Assembly (NCBI GenBank): GCA_023053685.1
Contig: JALIGW010000003.1
Coordinates: 46,921,996-46,985,995 of the forward strand
Direction: 5' to 3'
DNA length: 64,000 nt
DNA from: Diadophis punctatus similis
Lineage: Eukaryota; Chordata; Lepidosauria; Squamata; Dipsadidae
Numbering within the stretch: position 1 is the stretch's first letter; the number at the start of each line of letters is the position of its first letter. Made by a program: the position numbers and the translations under genes. Positions 22,000-32,089 of the stretch are shown here, one piece after another. Under the pieces are notes generated by a model that worked only from the letters and a program-made list of their open reading frames with translations, was not told the origin of the DNA and did not search any database.

Positions 22000-22932
22000 G
22001 ATTTTTTTTAAATTAATGAAGAGTAAAAATTTAGTTGAAAAAATAAAAATGTCCGAGCCTTTCCTTACCTAGGATCTTTGATGTATGATGGTCCTTACTG
22101 TAATAATATGCAATGTTGCTGTCACAGTGGAATTGCTTCCTGAATCTTGTTAACATAGCTGGCTGCAAAAATTGATGGAAACACTAGATGGCAGCAAAAA
22201 GACACAATTTTCTTATTTTGCCGTTTTGCTGCCATCTAGAGGTTGTTCAGAGTTGTACAGCCCAATTATGGTAGTTCTACAGCTTGTGAATTTTTGTCTC
22301 TTATTACTAGTGAGGAAAATATTTTGAGAATGCTGAATGATTAATAGTCAGTCTTTAACTTCCTCCTTCCTGAATATGAGCACCTTCTTCAAAAATCTGC
22401 CGTCTGATCAATCACTGTAAACTTCATGTGATCCCAGTTTATATTTGCAGTCCCCAAAGTATTCCTAGAATTTCCCCACCAAATTTAATAGGAAAACTAC
22501 CAGTTTGGGCAGTGTGTAACATTTTTGCTTCTTTGACTGATAACATACCCCCAAGCATCCTCAGAGGCCTATTTTTTTATTCAAAGTAATTAAGTGCAGC
22601 TCTTGCCAGGAGATAATAACAATAGTAGTAAAAAAAAGCTGTCCAGCTTTGGTTTAATTATGTATGAACACAGCGTGTAACAACTTGCTCAACCTGGGTT
22701 TTTCCAGATGTATTGAACTCTAACCTTCCATAATCCTTAGCCAGCCTAGCCAAGGGCCAAGGACATATGTTAGTAGAAAATTTTAAGAAAGCATCAGTTT
22801 AAGAAACTTTGCTCTCTCAGAAGGTGGAGTTGAAGGTTGTCCTCTATTAACCAGAACATATTATTTATCAGCAAAATTTACCTCTTCTCAGAATTGAGAT
22901 TTGAATGTGAGTCAGAGTACTTCCATAGTTAC
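22000..22932. other. Unassigned stretch with one perfect hairpin
   Basis: No gene recognised. A 16-nt perfect inverted repeat CTAGATGGCAGCAAAA (22184-22199) pairs with 22224-22239 across a 24-nt loop. It is probably the remnant of a small interspersed element. Confidence 0.5.
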
Positions 22933-22940
22933 ATTCTGTG

Positions 22941-23637
22941 CAGGGGTGGGTTTCTCTTACCTTTCCTACCGGTTTGGAAGTGCGCGCACGTGTTACATCC
23001 GGGTACTGACCAGGGGCGGGTTCCTAATTTTTTTACTACCACTCTATGGGCGTGGCTTATTTTGTGGATGTGGCTTGCCGGCCATGTGACCGGGTAGGTG
23101 TGGCTTCTCGGACTGCTGAAGGGAGGGGAACTGAGATAGGTCCTGCTGCCCATTCCCCCTCCCCTCAGCAGCTCGAGAAGCCTCAAACGTGCGAAAATAC
23201 CTAGGATCATCACCCCGTGTTCATGGCTTCTTGGACTGCTGAACGGAGGGGAATGGAGATAGCTCCTGCTGCCCGTTCTTTCAGCGTCTCATGCACTCCT
23301 TCAGCCATCCTCCCCTGCTTGGACTCACTGTGGGGTAGGAAGGCAGCACATGAGCAGTGCCAAAAACTCGGCTTCTGGGCATGCGCAGAAGAAAATTTTA
23401 AAAAAAATTAAATTTTTTTTCAAAAAAATGGCGTCGCTCAGGCATCGGCAACCGACCGCACCGGTACTGTGACGTCACCAGCGGGCCGCTACCGGTGCTA
23501 TAGAGTGGACCGCACTGGTAGGAACCCACCACTGGTACTGACCCTCTGTGCATGCGTGGTTCCGGGGCATGGCAAGCCGGCCATCACTACCGGTTCGGCG
23601 AACGGGGCCAAATTTCCGCCACCGCAACCCACCACTG
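22941..23637. mobile_element. hAT MITE, CAGGGGTGGG family (outer), TSD ATTCTGTG
   Basis: Starts CAGGGGTGGGTTTCTCTTACC, ends CCGCAACCCACCACTG. Exact duplications ATTCTGTG lie at 22933-22940 and 23638-23645. Interrupted by a second element of the same family (23011-23534). Without it the outer copy is only about 165 bp. Confidence 0.93.
23011..23534. mobile_element. hAT MITE, long CAGGGGCGGG subfamily (inner, 524 bp), TSD GTACTGAC
   Basis: Starts CAGGGGCGGGTTCCTAATTT, ends GGTAGGAACCCACCACTG. Exact duplications GTACTGAC lie at 23003-23010 and 23535-23542. The interior contains two related blocks (GGCTTCTCGGACTGCTGAAG near 23102 and GGCTTCTTGGACTGCTGAA near 23225). Full-length sisters lie at 45623-46148 (same orientation) and 56519-57155 (opposite orientation). 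Confidence 0.94.
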
Positions 23638-23645
23638 ATTCTGTG

Positions 23646-24496
23646 CCACCAAATTTACACAGAGCACTATTTTGTACCAGCATGTCGGATAGATAATGCC
23701 TGCTTCCTCCAACCAGCCCATGGGGGAGCTCCAGAAACAGAAGGCAGCTAGTTTGCAGCAAGAGAAAGAAAAGTGGAGTATTCTTCCATTCAATGTTGCA
23801 AAACCCAAAAAAGAAGCCAACACAAGATGTAGCCCTTGCTTCCAGCTTTTTAAGGAAAAGCGGGAATCCTAAAGGCAGAAGGAGAAATAAGGGGGGAGTT
23901 TCTCTCAATGGAAAGCTGCTCTGTGCTGTAGTTGATGAGGAATGACTCCTAAATGAGACAACCCAGTGTCTATTCTGGATTTAAAGTCCAACTGATTAAC
24001 TTCTGGAGTTAATCAGCTCAGCTCAGCTTTCACTGAATCCTTGAATCCCTATGGGGTTGTTCCAGCTCTCAATAGGCTGCCAACCTCAGATTACAGCAGC
24101 TTTTGTAATAGGAACAATCTATAAAGGGCCGACAGGAACTGAGAAAGCATGCAATTATCGGCACAAGATTATACTCAGAGTCCATAAGTGAGATTATACT
24201 CAGAGTCCATAAGTGTGCAGTCTATCCATATCCGCTATGAAGCCTCAAGGAGTTGGTTGAATAGCAACTTCGGCATTGGCAGTATACTGGCTACTGAGGA
24301 ACAGGAAATGAAAAATGTGGCTATTATGATTTAATCCTTCTCGTAGGCTTCTCATAGACACTTGCTGGCCACAGTGGTAAAAGAATAGTTGTGGTTAATT
24401 GCAAGGTGACTCGCCTTATGTCATTGGTAACTCCAGTGCACAAAACAGATACCCAAAGAAAATGCTATAGAACCAGTCTTGACTAGATTTATAATA
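23646..24496. other. Unassigned stretch with 25-bp tandem duplication
   Basis: No gene recognised. The unit AGATTATACTCAGAGTCCAT(+5) occurs twice in exact tandem at 24166-24190 and 24191-24215. Confidence 0.5.
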
Positions 24497-24680
24497 TAGG
24501 TACTCCTCAACTTACGAACACGATTGAGCCCAAAATTTCTGTTGCTAAGTGAGACATTTGTTAAGTCAGTTTTGCACCATTTTATGACCTTTCTTGCCAC
24601 AGTTGTTAAGTGAATCACTGCAGTTGTTAAGTTAGGCACACAGTTCTTATGTGAATCTGGCTTTCCCATTGACTTTGCTT

Positions 24681-24919
24681 GAGCCGCAGTGGCGCAATGG
24701 TTAGAATGCAGTACTGCGGGCTACTTCTGCTGATTGCCAGCTGCCAGCAGTTCAGCAGTTCGATTTTGCCCAGCTCAAGGTTGACTCAGCCTTCCATCTT
24801 TCAGAGGTCGGTAAAATGAAGACCCAGATTATTGGGGGCAATATGCTGACTCTGTAAACTGCTTAGAGAGGCTGTAAAGCACTGTGAAGCAGTATATAAG
24901 TCTAAGTGCTATGGCTATT
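24681..24919 (+). mobile_element. tRNA-derived SINE, best-preserved copy
   Basis: The head GAGCCGCAGTGGCGCAATGG contains a good box A (GTGGCGCAATGG), and AGCAGTTCGATTT near 24756 resembles box B. The body has AAATGAAGACCCAGATTATT. The tail AGTATATAAGTCTAAGTGC ends in a degenerate CTATTG repeat. It is a retroposon rather than a tRNA gene because no acceptor stem closes. No clear target duplication was found. Confidence 0.85.
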
Positions 24920-24958
24920 GTCAGAAGGTTGCAAAAGGTGATCACAGAACTCTAGGAC

Positions 24959-25267
24959 CAGAGGTGGGATTCAGCAGGTTCTGACCAGTTCTGGAGAGCC
25001 GATAGCGGAAATTTTGAGTAGTTCGAAGAACTGGTAAATACCACCTCTGATTGGCTCCACCCCCATCTATTCTCTGCCTCCCGAGTCACAGATGATCGGG
25101 AGGAAATGGGGATTTTGCAGTAACCTTCCCCTGGAGTTGGAAGGGAATGGAGATTTTACAGTATCCTTCCCCTTCCACGCCCACTAAGCCACACCCACCA
25201 AGCCACGCCCACCAAGCCAAGCCATGCCCATAGAACCGGTAGTAAAAAAATTTGAATCCCACCACTG
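24959..25267. mobile_element. hAT MITE, CAGAGGTGGGATTCAGC subfamily (309 bp)
   Basis: Starts CAGAGGTGGGATTCAGCAGG and ends TTTGAATCCCACCACTG. Duplications TCTAGGAC (24951-24958) and TCCAGGAC (25268-25275) match at 7 of 8. Interior CCACACCCACCAAGCCACGC repeats. Close sister at 62443-62730. Confidence 0.9.
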
Positions 25268-25459
25268 TCCAGGACCCCCAACCATCGTAAGTATGAATCA
25301 GTCACCAAGCGCCCGAATTTAGATCCTGTGACTATGAGGATGCGGCAATGGTCATAAGTATGAAAACCATACATCATACGTCATAAGTAACTTTTTTCCA
25401 CGCCGTTGTAACTTCAAATAGTCACTAAATTAATTGTTGTAAGTTGAGGATTACCTGTA

Positions 25460-25947
25460 TATACAGTGAAAACATCTGTTTTCTGTGACCATGCAAATCC
25501 TCCCTTCTTTTTAAAAAAAATTTGGATAGTAGGTAGGAACTCCATTATAAAGTAGTCCTAATTAGAGTGTAAGATATGTAACATTTGGACCAATACTCAG
25601 TGGCTAGGTGTACATATCCCACAATCCTGTTTCATTGGATCATCATTTATTGAATAAACTGCAACTGGCTGATTTTCATACCCATGGTAAGCCATAAAAC
25701 ATGGTTTTGAAACTGTGTTGGCTGGCTTCACAGTACACAATAAACCAAAATGAAACAAACTATATTATGACTTTGTACAAAGCATAAACTAGTCACCATA
25801 ATTACATAGTTTTCCATTCCCCAAACAGTGAACAGTGCCAGAAGCAGATGTTTCCTTCCAATGAGAAAAAACTGCCAAAGTTCATTTTTTTTAAATGAAT
25901 AGAGGCGGACGAAAAGTAGCACATGGACAGCAGGCAGAGAAAAGATT
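25460..25947. other. Unassigned stretch
   Basis: No repeat recognised. If the candidate gene on the minus strand is real, this would be its 3' flank or UTR. Confidence 0.4.
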
Positions 25948-26171
25948 TCAGCAACAAGTAATACCAGTGTGAAGTACCAGTCTTAAGCAGGATTCAAGGC
26001 TACAGGCTACAGGTTCAGAAGAGTGAATGATTTTCATTGCTGAAATGTTGGTAGAAACAGAACGGGTATCTTGTGGATTAAGTATAGTAAGCACAGCGAC
26101 ATTTTGGAAGCTTTCCCATAATTTCCAGTCTTGCTGCTCGTCATAACAAATCCAGGAATGGTTTATTTCAT
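25948..26171 (-). CDS. Candidate last coding exon of unidentified gene
   Basis: On the minus strand a branch-point-like TGCTAAC and the acceptor TTCATTTTCAG precede 26171. From there a frame with two leading bases runs about 74 codons to TGA. Residues include NHSWICYDEQQDWKLWESF, VAVLTILNPQDTRS and CLRLVLHTGITCC. The composition is protein-like, with tryptophans spaced in a hydrophilic context and no transposon motif. Joined to a donor at 26352 the phase is compatible with one of two frames of that exon, but not the one favoured by the next exon upstream. This could indicate a decayed gene, an alternative exon, or coincidence. Confidence 0.3.
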
Positions 26172-26351
26172 CTGAAAATGAAGTTAGCAATGTTCCCGGT
26201 CTGATTAGTCCTGACGGGCCAGTGCATTCCCTTGTTCTGACCAGGTTTTTAATGTGGCTATAAAGATGATCTGTCTCAAACGGTCTCTGTGGCCTTCCTC
26301 CTCCACTTCCCAACAGGCAAGATGATCATCCAGTATCAGAACCTGACTCAC

Positions 26352-26473
26352 CAGGAAAATATCCCGGAATGAAGACGTCCCGCTTGGTTTCTGACTGACA
26401 ATCAGACACTGGTAAAACACAGACGGTAGCCTCTCCAAAATAAATCCAGAGAGATTGAAGGGGTCCGGAGTTG
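26352..26473 (-). CDS. Candidate internal coding exon (122 nt)
   Basis: Minus strand: a pyrimidine-rich tract (CT repeats, then TTTTTCTTTTAAAG) precedes 26473, and TTTTCCTG|GTGAGT gives a strong donor after 26352. In the frame that continues from 27507 the exon is open for 40 codons and reads SGFILERLPSVFYQCLIVSQ. A second frame is also open. If unspliced, the first frame continues to a stop at 26205. I do not recognise the protein. Confidence 0.33.
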
Positions 26474-27506
26474 CTTTAAAAGAAAAAGAGAGAGAGAGAG
26501 CTGAGGGCCACTGAACTCCCTTCTCTCTCTCAAATTCCTGTTCTAAAAGGTGAGCCAAATAGGGATGAGGAGAGAAAAGATTCAAATAAGAAAACAGAGT
26601 AGGAAAAAAGGGGGAGGAGATCTTTTTTTTAATCTTTTTTTCATAATACGTGGAGTTCATATGAAAAAGAAATGGAACACAACACCTCCTATTTGTTTGG
26701 AAATAGGTCAGGTATGTGCACATAAGCCAGCCTTCCCCACCAGGTTGATTTATGATAGCACTGGCCAAATTATTTTGCCTGTGATAGCTAGGAACTCTGG
26801 GAGTTGTAGCACCAACTGTTAGGAATGCTACTCCACCAAGTGGAGTAAAGTCTTCAAAATGTAAATTCTGATTGGAATCACTTTAGCTCCCTGGAATTTC
26901 ATGAACCTTTTCCATATAATTTTTTTCGGGGGGGGGGGAATAGAATGGGTTGGTATCTATTGGGCATCTGCCACTGAGATATTAACCTCACCTGTTAAGC
27001 TTTTAAGTTCAATTAAGAACAACTGAGTTTTTATTTCCTCACCCTTTATTATTTCTCTTTCAGCAAATATATTGCTATTTTCTTTTAAGCAACGAAAAAT
27101 AAAGATCTGTTCTAACTAGGTTTCCTCAGACACAAATTACATTACACAAAACCGTAGGATGAAAACTATTTAGAAAAAAGCAAGAAAATATAAACAGAAT
27201 CAACAGTGTCTAAACAGTATTCAAAAATAATTAATGCAACAAGGAAGCAGATTGCAACAGGCTTCAAAAGCAGATTTAAAGAGAAGGCTGACTTTAAAAA
27301 GACATTGCCTTGATCTGCCTTGCATTCTAAAGATGAATAAAACACAAATCCTAATGAATAAAATATAGTGAACATAATGATTTAGCTCCTACTGTTTATT
27401 ATTAGAATCTGTCCCCAAAAACCTCAGATTTTACATTTCCTGTAGGCTCTTTTATTTTTTGAGCTATACTAAACTCCCGCATTAATATTATTCAGTCAAT
27501 ACTTAC
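26474..27506. other. Putative intron of the minus-strand candidate gene; otherwise unassigned
   Basis: AT-rich and unique-looking. Contains a G-run at 26929-26938. No repeat family recognised. Confidence 0.35.
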
Positions 27507-27841
27507 CATATATTCTGTGTCTTGTGAGAGCACTTTTTAATGTGAAAGAACTAACAGATTCAAAGTAACCAGTGAGAATCTGGCAATAATTGTCTATGCC
27601 AGGCTGTCAAGTGTATGCCAAACTTGGTCTTTGTGATGAAAACTATATAAAATGCCTGTGATTTGCAGTAATTAACTCCCATAGAACTATATATTTTCAC
27701 AATATCCTTGGGATGATAGGAATATTTGAAACACCCAATCGATTTAAATTTAGTATGGATGTTTAAGCCATGGAAAATCTGTGAACGTGTATACTTTTTG
27801 TCTAATATTGTATGTGAATCAATCAGGGAGAAATAGGAAAT
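27507..27841 (-). CDS. Candidate coding exon with an internal frameshift
   Basis: Minus strand: the acceptor tract TTATATTCCTGTTGTGCAG ends at 27842, and AATATATG|GTAAGT gives a near-perfect donor after 27507. From 27841 a phase-0 frame of 93 codons is strikingly protein-like (for example SYFSLIDSHTILDKKY, IYSSMGVNYCKSQAFYIVF) and ends in TGA at 27560. The +1 frame is open from 27606 to the donor (IDNYCQILTGYFESVSSFTL). Its phase then matches the next candidate exon (G|CA). A single-base shift therefore separates two coding-like halves, which suggests a pseudogene or an assembly error. Confidence 0.38.
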
Positions 27842-28158
27842 CTGCACAACAGGAATATAACAAGCACTCAAAATAAAAAAACTTTCCAGCTCTGGACAGG
27901 CCAACTTTGTTCCCGCAAGCAGCTACAGCAATTGTTTGGATGGGCAATATTTTAAGGAATTTCTTCTACTATAACAGAATCATACTTCATAAGAACTTTT
28001 TCATCTTATTTTGAGAATGAGGAGACAGGTCATCCCTTTAATGTGCACAAACTGTACTGGGCAATATCAAGACACATTTTTAAAGAGCCGCAATCCAAGA
28101 ATTGTCAGTGCAATGCAACTGAGCCTTTCCTATGAAAATCATCCCTGAGCCCCTAGAG

Positions 28159-28294
28159 CAGTGTTTCCCAACCATGGCAACTTGAAGATGTCCAGACTTC
28201 AACTCCCAGAATTCCCCAGCCAGCGAATGCTGGCTGGGGAATTCTGGGAATTGAAGTCCGGACATCTTCAAGTTGCCAAGGTTGGGAAACACTG
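28159..28294. mobile_element. Palindromic hAT MITE (136 bp), TSD CCCTAGAG
   Basis: Starts CAGTGTTTCCCAACCATGG and ends GGTTGGGAAACACTG; one near-perfect inverted repeat. Exact duplications CCCTAGAG lie at 28151-28158 and 28295-28302. Same length as 2563-2698. Confidence 0.94.
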
Positions 28295-28564
28295 CCCTAG
28301 AGTAAAGTTGACATTATCCTTGGGGGATTTTTCTAGGACACTATGTTGCTAAGGAAAGGGAAACCACAACTAGCAAAATTCTTATGTCGCAACTCCAGAT
28401 AGATCACCATATACTACCACCACCCCTCCTTTTCTCCCTGGCCCAGACTCACAGCTTTCCACAGTCTCTTTTCCTGCTCATGTCTCTCTTGTCCACATGC
28501 CCATTTCTAAGGCATCCTCTTGGGATCTTCTGGTAATCCATTTCATATCTTCCCCATCCAGACG

Positions 28565-28845
28565 TGCTATTCACTTACCTTTCCTACTGGTTCGCAAATG
28601 TGAGCACGTGCGCCCCTTCCATGCATGCGTGAGCCCTTCCGCGTGTGCACTTTGCTCGCGTGCACGGCTTGCGTGCATGCGAGCAGCTTCAAAACATGCA
28701 GAAATAGGATGGCATAGCGCCAGGGCAGGGATGGGGCAGGGGTGGGCGGGGGCGGGGCAGGGAGGGTGGGTGGGCTCACCCCCCTCCGCAGGTCACCACT
28801 ACCGGTTCGCCCGAACTGGTCCAAACCGGCTGAATACCACCTCCA
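28565..28845. mobile_element. hAT MITE, CAGGGGTGGG family, ends decayed
   Basis: TTCACTTACCTTTCCTACTGG at 28571 matches the left subterminal region (reverse splice-donor motif), and AACTGGTCCAAACCGGCTGA near 28815 matches the right. The outermost bases are lost, so no duplication could be read. The interior is rich in GTGCATGCGAGC-type units and a G-rich run. Confidence 0.72.
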
Positions 28846-29039
28846 CCCCCATCATTATGTAAGTTTCCCACCCAGGAAGCCAGAACTAGAATCTGTTTAA
28901 CTGATAAATACACATCCAAGAACTCTGATTAATAGTATTTTTTAGGAGGTTAGCCATTACTTAGAAGGTTAGAAACCATTACTCAACAACCTTTGACAAT
29001 CATGTCCCCTTCAGATTCCTTTGAGGAAAAGGATCCATT

Positions 29040-29226
29040 TATATTGCTTTTTGGTTTTAAAGGTCTGTAAGGGTCGTGCATAAGCGCACCACTGTGCCTA
29101 CCGTCCCTGTCCTACTGTCCTATTGTCCTCTATTATTGGTACTTTTTACTTATGTTTATACAAACAACTACTATCCTGTACATGTTTGACAAACAAACAA
29201 AGAAACAAACAAATAAATAAATAAAT
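29040..29226 (+). mobile_element. Jockey-superfamily LINE 3' UTR fragment
   Basis: TCTGTAAGGGTCGTGCATAA, CCTGTCCTACTGTCCTATTG and TGTACATGTTTGACAAACAA match the 3' UTR of the copies at 37262-38085 and 46290-47280. Ends in an AAACAAACAAATAAATAAAT tail. Confidence 0.8.
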
Positions 29227-29858
29227 AATAACAGCTGAACCTGTCAATGGGGGTGAAAATGGGCTCAGAGTTATTTCTTCTTCTTTTCCACTTTATAGCA
29301 AAGCCACAAGACCTACACCACAGTACTGAGGTTGATTGTCTGAAGTTATTATTTTCTTTGCCAAAACGTTCAGTAGGACCAAGCTTGTCTCGTGTCCTAA
29401 TTTTTGGTTTCCTGTCCTTTAAGTTGCTACCTTTGCCAGGACATTTTCTCAGTTTGCAAACTTCTCTAAGTGAGAAGAAAAACATTTTCTTCCCATACCG
29501 AGAGTGTCTTTCAAGCTATAGAAAAATCTCAGTTTTATGATCCAGTGCAGGAATGGGTATCTAGTAAAGCTGAAAATCCATTAATTCCTAATTTATAATT
29601 TATGCCTTAGTACCCATTGGCTGGACACTATAAAGGATGACACCAGGCTGACCATGGCAGATCTGAAAGAGGCGGGGTGAGACCGAGGAGCATGTTGATC
29701 TATAGAGTGGCCGAAGGCTGACAATGTCAATTCATTCAACTCAGATAAGATGTATGAATTCAGATTTTGTCCATTCCATCTGAAGTCCATTGAATGAAAT
29801 TCCACAGAACAGAGATTTTACTTTAATTCCATGATCATCTGCACATAATACTCTATAT
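29227..29858. other. Unassigned stretch
   Basis: No gene. Overlapping frames on opposite strands near 29171-29540 lack motifs. Confidence 0.4.
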
Positions 29859-30410
29859 ACAGATAGTCCTCGACTTAACAATCGTCCATTTAACAATGGT
29901 TCAAAGTCACAATGGACTCAAGAAAAGTGACTTGAACTGCATTTGCACTTATGACTGTTGCACCAACTCTACAGTCACATGATTGCAATTGGAATAGTTG
30001 GCAACTGGTTCACATTTATGACTGCTTACAGCAGCGGTTCTTAACCTGGGGGTCGCGATCCCTTTGGATGCTTTGCGCATGTGCAAAGGGTAAAAGAACC
30101 CAAATGGCGGCGGTGGGGTGGGGGTTGCGGCGGGCGCAGCGGTGGGATGGGTCGCGGGGGTGGGGGGCGGGTCACGGCATTAGGAAGGTTGAGAAGGCTT
30201 ACAGCATCGTGCGGTAATGTGATCCCGGTTTGCACCTTTTTTTGCCAATTTCTGGCAAAAAAATGCCCATTGGGAAGCTGGATTTGCTTAATGTCTGTGT
30301 GATTTGCTTAACGATGACTGTAAAATTATTGTAAAATCAAGTCCAACTGCAACAATTTGTGACAGAAATTCCAGTCTCAATTGTGATCATTAAGTCAAGT
30401 ACTATCTATA
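29859..30410. mobile_element. TIR transposon (AGTCCTCGACTTAA), split by a hAT MITE
   Basis: Left end ACAGATAGTCCTCGACTTAA and right end TTAAGTCAAGTACTATCT are inverted repeats related to 24497-25459. Interrupted by the hAT MITE at 30032-30196. Confidence 0.72.
30032..30196. mobile_element. hAT MITE, CAGCGGTTCTTAACC family, TSD GCTTACAG
   Basis: Starts CAGCGGTTCTTAACCTGGGG. The right end ATTAGGAAGGTTGAGAAG lacks the last few bases of the inverted repeat. Exact duplications GCTTACAG lie at 30024-30031 and 30197-30204. Confidence 0.88.
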
Positions 30411-30411
30411 T

Positions 30412-30895
30412 CAGGGTGTCAAACTTAAGGCCTGTGGGCTGAATCTGGCCCACGGGGTGCTTACATCTGGCCCACGGACCCACCCTGAAAGCAGCGGACC
30501 GGCCTGCGGTGCCTCTGCCAGTGAAAACGGAGCTCGGGAGGACCATGCACGGCCCTTCTGGGCTCTATTTTTGGCCGCGATGGCCTCCTGCAACCCTCTG
30601 CCAGTAATAACAGAGCTTGGGGAGGCCGCGTGTGGCCCACCCAGGCTTCATTTTTGGCTGCAACAGCCTCCTGGAGCCCTCTGCCAGTGAAAACGGAGCC
30701 CGGGGAGGCCGCACATAGCCTCCCTGGGCTCCGTTTTTGCTGGCAGAGGGCTCCAGGAGGCCATCGCGGCTGAAACAGAGCCTCGATGAGTGACAACGAG
30801 CTGGCCATGCCCACCCTGGCCATGCCCCCCTGGGCCCCTGAAGTCAAACACAACCCTGATGTGGCCCTCAATGAAATCGAGTTTTGACACCCCTG
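30412..30895. mobile_element. hAT MITE, CAGGGTGTCAAACT family (484 bp), TSD ATCTATAT
   Basis: Starts CAGGGTGTCAAACTTAAGGC and ends GAGTTTTGACACCCCTG. Exact duplications ATCTATAT lie at 30404-30411 and 30896-30903. Internally the phrase CTCTGCCAGTGAAAACGGAGC and relatives recur four times in both orientations. This explains the many overlapping false frames. Confidence 0.94.
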
Positions 30896-30903
30896 ATCTA
30901 TAT

Positions 30904-31211
30904 GAAACTAATCGGTGTCAAGGATTTCAGCGTCCCAATTGCAACATACCCATTTCTGCCATATTTGTATAAGAAGCAATAAACTGAGCAAGGCACAAAC
31001 AGTGAAAGATATCTAGATGAGGCTGGGTGAGAGAGCATTTTGCCTTATGAGGCAAAATAAGACTGATCTGTGTGATAGATTGTCTGCAATGAAATAACAA
31101 AAAGGCATTCTCCATTAAAAAAAAATCTTGTCAGATATGTATTCAGTAGTTAGTAATACAGTGGTACACCGGCCCCTCAATCAAATTCAGAAAAATACGC
31201 TAGGACAGAGG
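30904..31211. other. Unassigned stretch
   Basis: Nothing recognised. Confidence 0.4.
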
Positions 31212-31581
31212 TACAGCTAATCCTTGGCTTACACACACAATTGAGCCCAAAATTTCTGTTGCTAAGTCAGAAAGTTGTTAAGTGAATTTTGCCCCATTTT
31301 ATGACCTTTCTGGCCACAATTGTTAAGAGAATCACTGTAGTTGTTAATTGAATCTGGCTTCCCCATTGCCTTTGCTTGTCAGAAGGTGCTCACATGACCT
31401 CCAGACAATGCAACCGTCGTAAGTGTGAACCAATTGCCAAGCATCTGAATTTCGATCGTGTGACCATGGAGATGCTGCAATGGTTGTAAGAGTGAAAAAT
31501 GGTCATAAGTCCCTTTTTAAAGCGCCATCGTACCTTCAAATGGTCACTAAACAAATTGTTGTAAGTTGAGGACTACCTGTA
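31212..31581. mobile_element. TIR transposon (AGTCCTCGACTTAC family), uninterrupted copy
   Basis: Left end ACAGCTAATCCTTGGCTTAC, right end TAAGTTGAGGACTACCTGTA, with GTAC-like flanks. Interior GAGCCCAAAATTTCTGTTGC, TTTATGACCTTTCTGGCCAC and TTTCGATCGTGTGACCATGG. Useful as the reference for the two broken copies. Confidence 0.8.
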
Positions 31582-31810
31582 CATTGATTTATTTTCAGCA
31601 CCCATTTTCCACTTATCTCAGAAGAATCCTTCATTGATTCTTCTGCAGTGAACACATCTTTCAATATGCAGAAGTACTCACAAGTGCAATTTTCAGTTGC
31701 AACAACAGGAGTAAAGTTTCCCAATCACAGGAAGTAATATTTTCATTTAATTTTCCAGTGGTCAGGTTTCAAGAGAAAGAAAGAACAACCAGCTAATAAG
31801 AGATCCCATT

Positions 31811-31942
31811 CAGGGGTGGGTTCGCTTCCTTCCGCGCCGCGTGGCCACACCTGCGTTCGCAGTGCCGAAAAATCTGAAAAAATTACCCCTCTCCAAAAAA
31901 AGCCGAAAAAAAGATGGTGACGCATGTGCAGTGCCGGAAACT
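31811..31942. mobile_element. hAT MITE, CAGGGGTGGG family, left half only
   Basis: Starts CAGGGGTGGGTTCGCTTCCT; interior GAAAAAAAGATGGTGACGCA. No right end is found before or after the adjacent palindromic element, so the right half is missing. Confidence 0.75.
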
Positions 31943-32077
31943 CAGAGATCTTCAAACTTGGCAACTTTAAGATTTGTGGACTTCAACTCCCAGAATTCTC
32001 CAGCCAGCTATGCTGGCTGGAGAATTCTGGGAGTTGAAGTCCACAAGTCCTAAAGTTGCCAAGTTTGGGGACCCCTG
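31943..32077. mobile_element. Palindromic hAT MITE, CAGGGATCCCCAAAC type (135 bp)
   Basis: CAGAGATCTTCAAACTTGG to GTTTGGGGACCCCTG; nearly one inverted repeat folding at CAGCTATGCTGGCTG. The 8-bp flanks do not match, probably because the left neighbour was deleted. Related to 54381-54500. Confidence 0.85.
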
Positions 32078-32089
32078 GTTTAAATCATA

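Larger units (their letters stand above)
24497..25459. mobile_element. TIR transposon (CCTCAACTTACGAAC family), split by a SINE and a hAT
   Basis: Left end AGGTACTCCTCAACTTACGA and right end GTTGTAAGTTGAGGATTACC TGTA are inverted repeats. The edges abut TATA on both sides, suggesting a TA-type target. The internal order (GAGCCCAAAATTTCTGTTGC, then TTTATGACCTTTCT, then GTAAGTATGAATCA) matches the intact copy at 31212-31581. Two insertions interrupt it: a SINE at 24681-24919 and a hAT MITE at 24959-25267. The superfamily was not determined. Confidence 0.8.

Noticed and set aside
24681..24770. tRNA gene
   Set aside because: Box A and B-like motifs exist, but the acceptor stem does not pair and a SINE body and tail follow.
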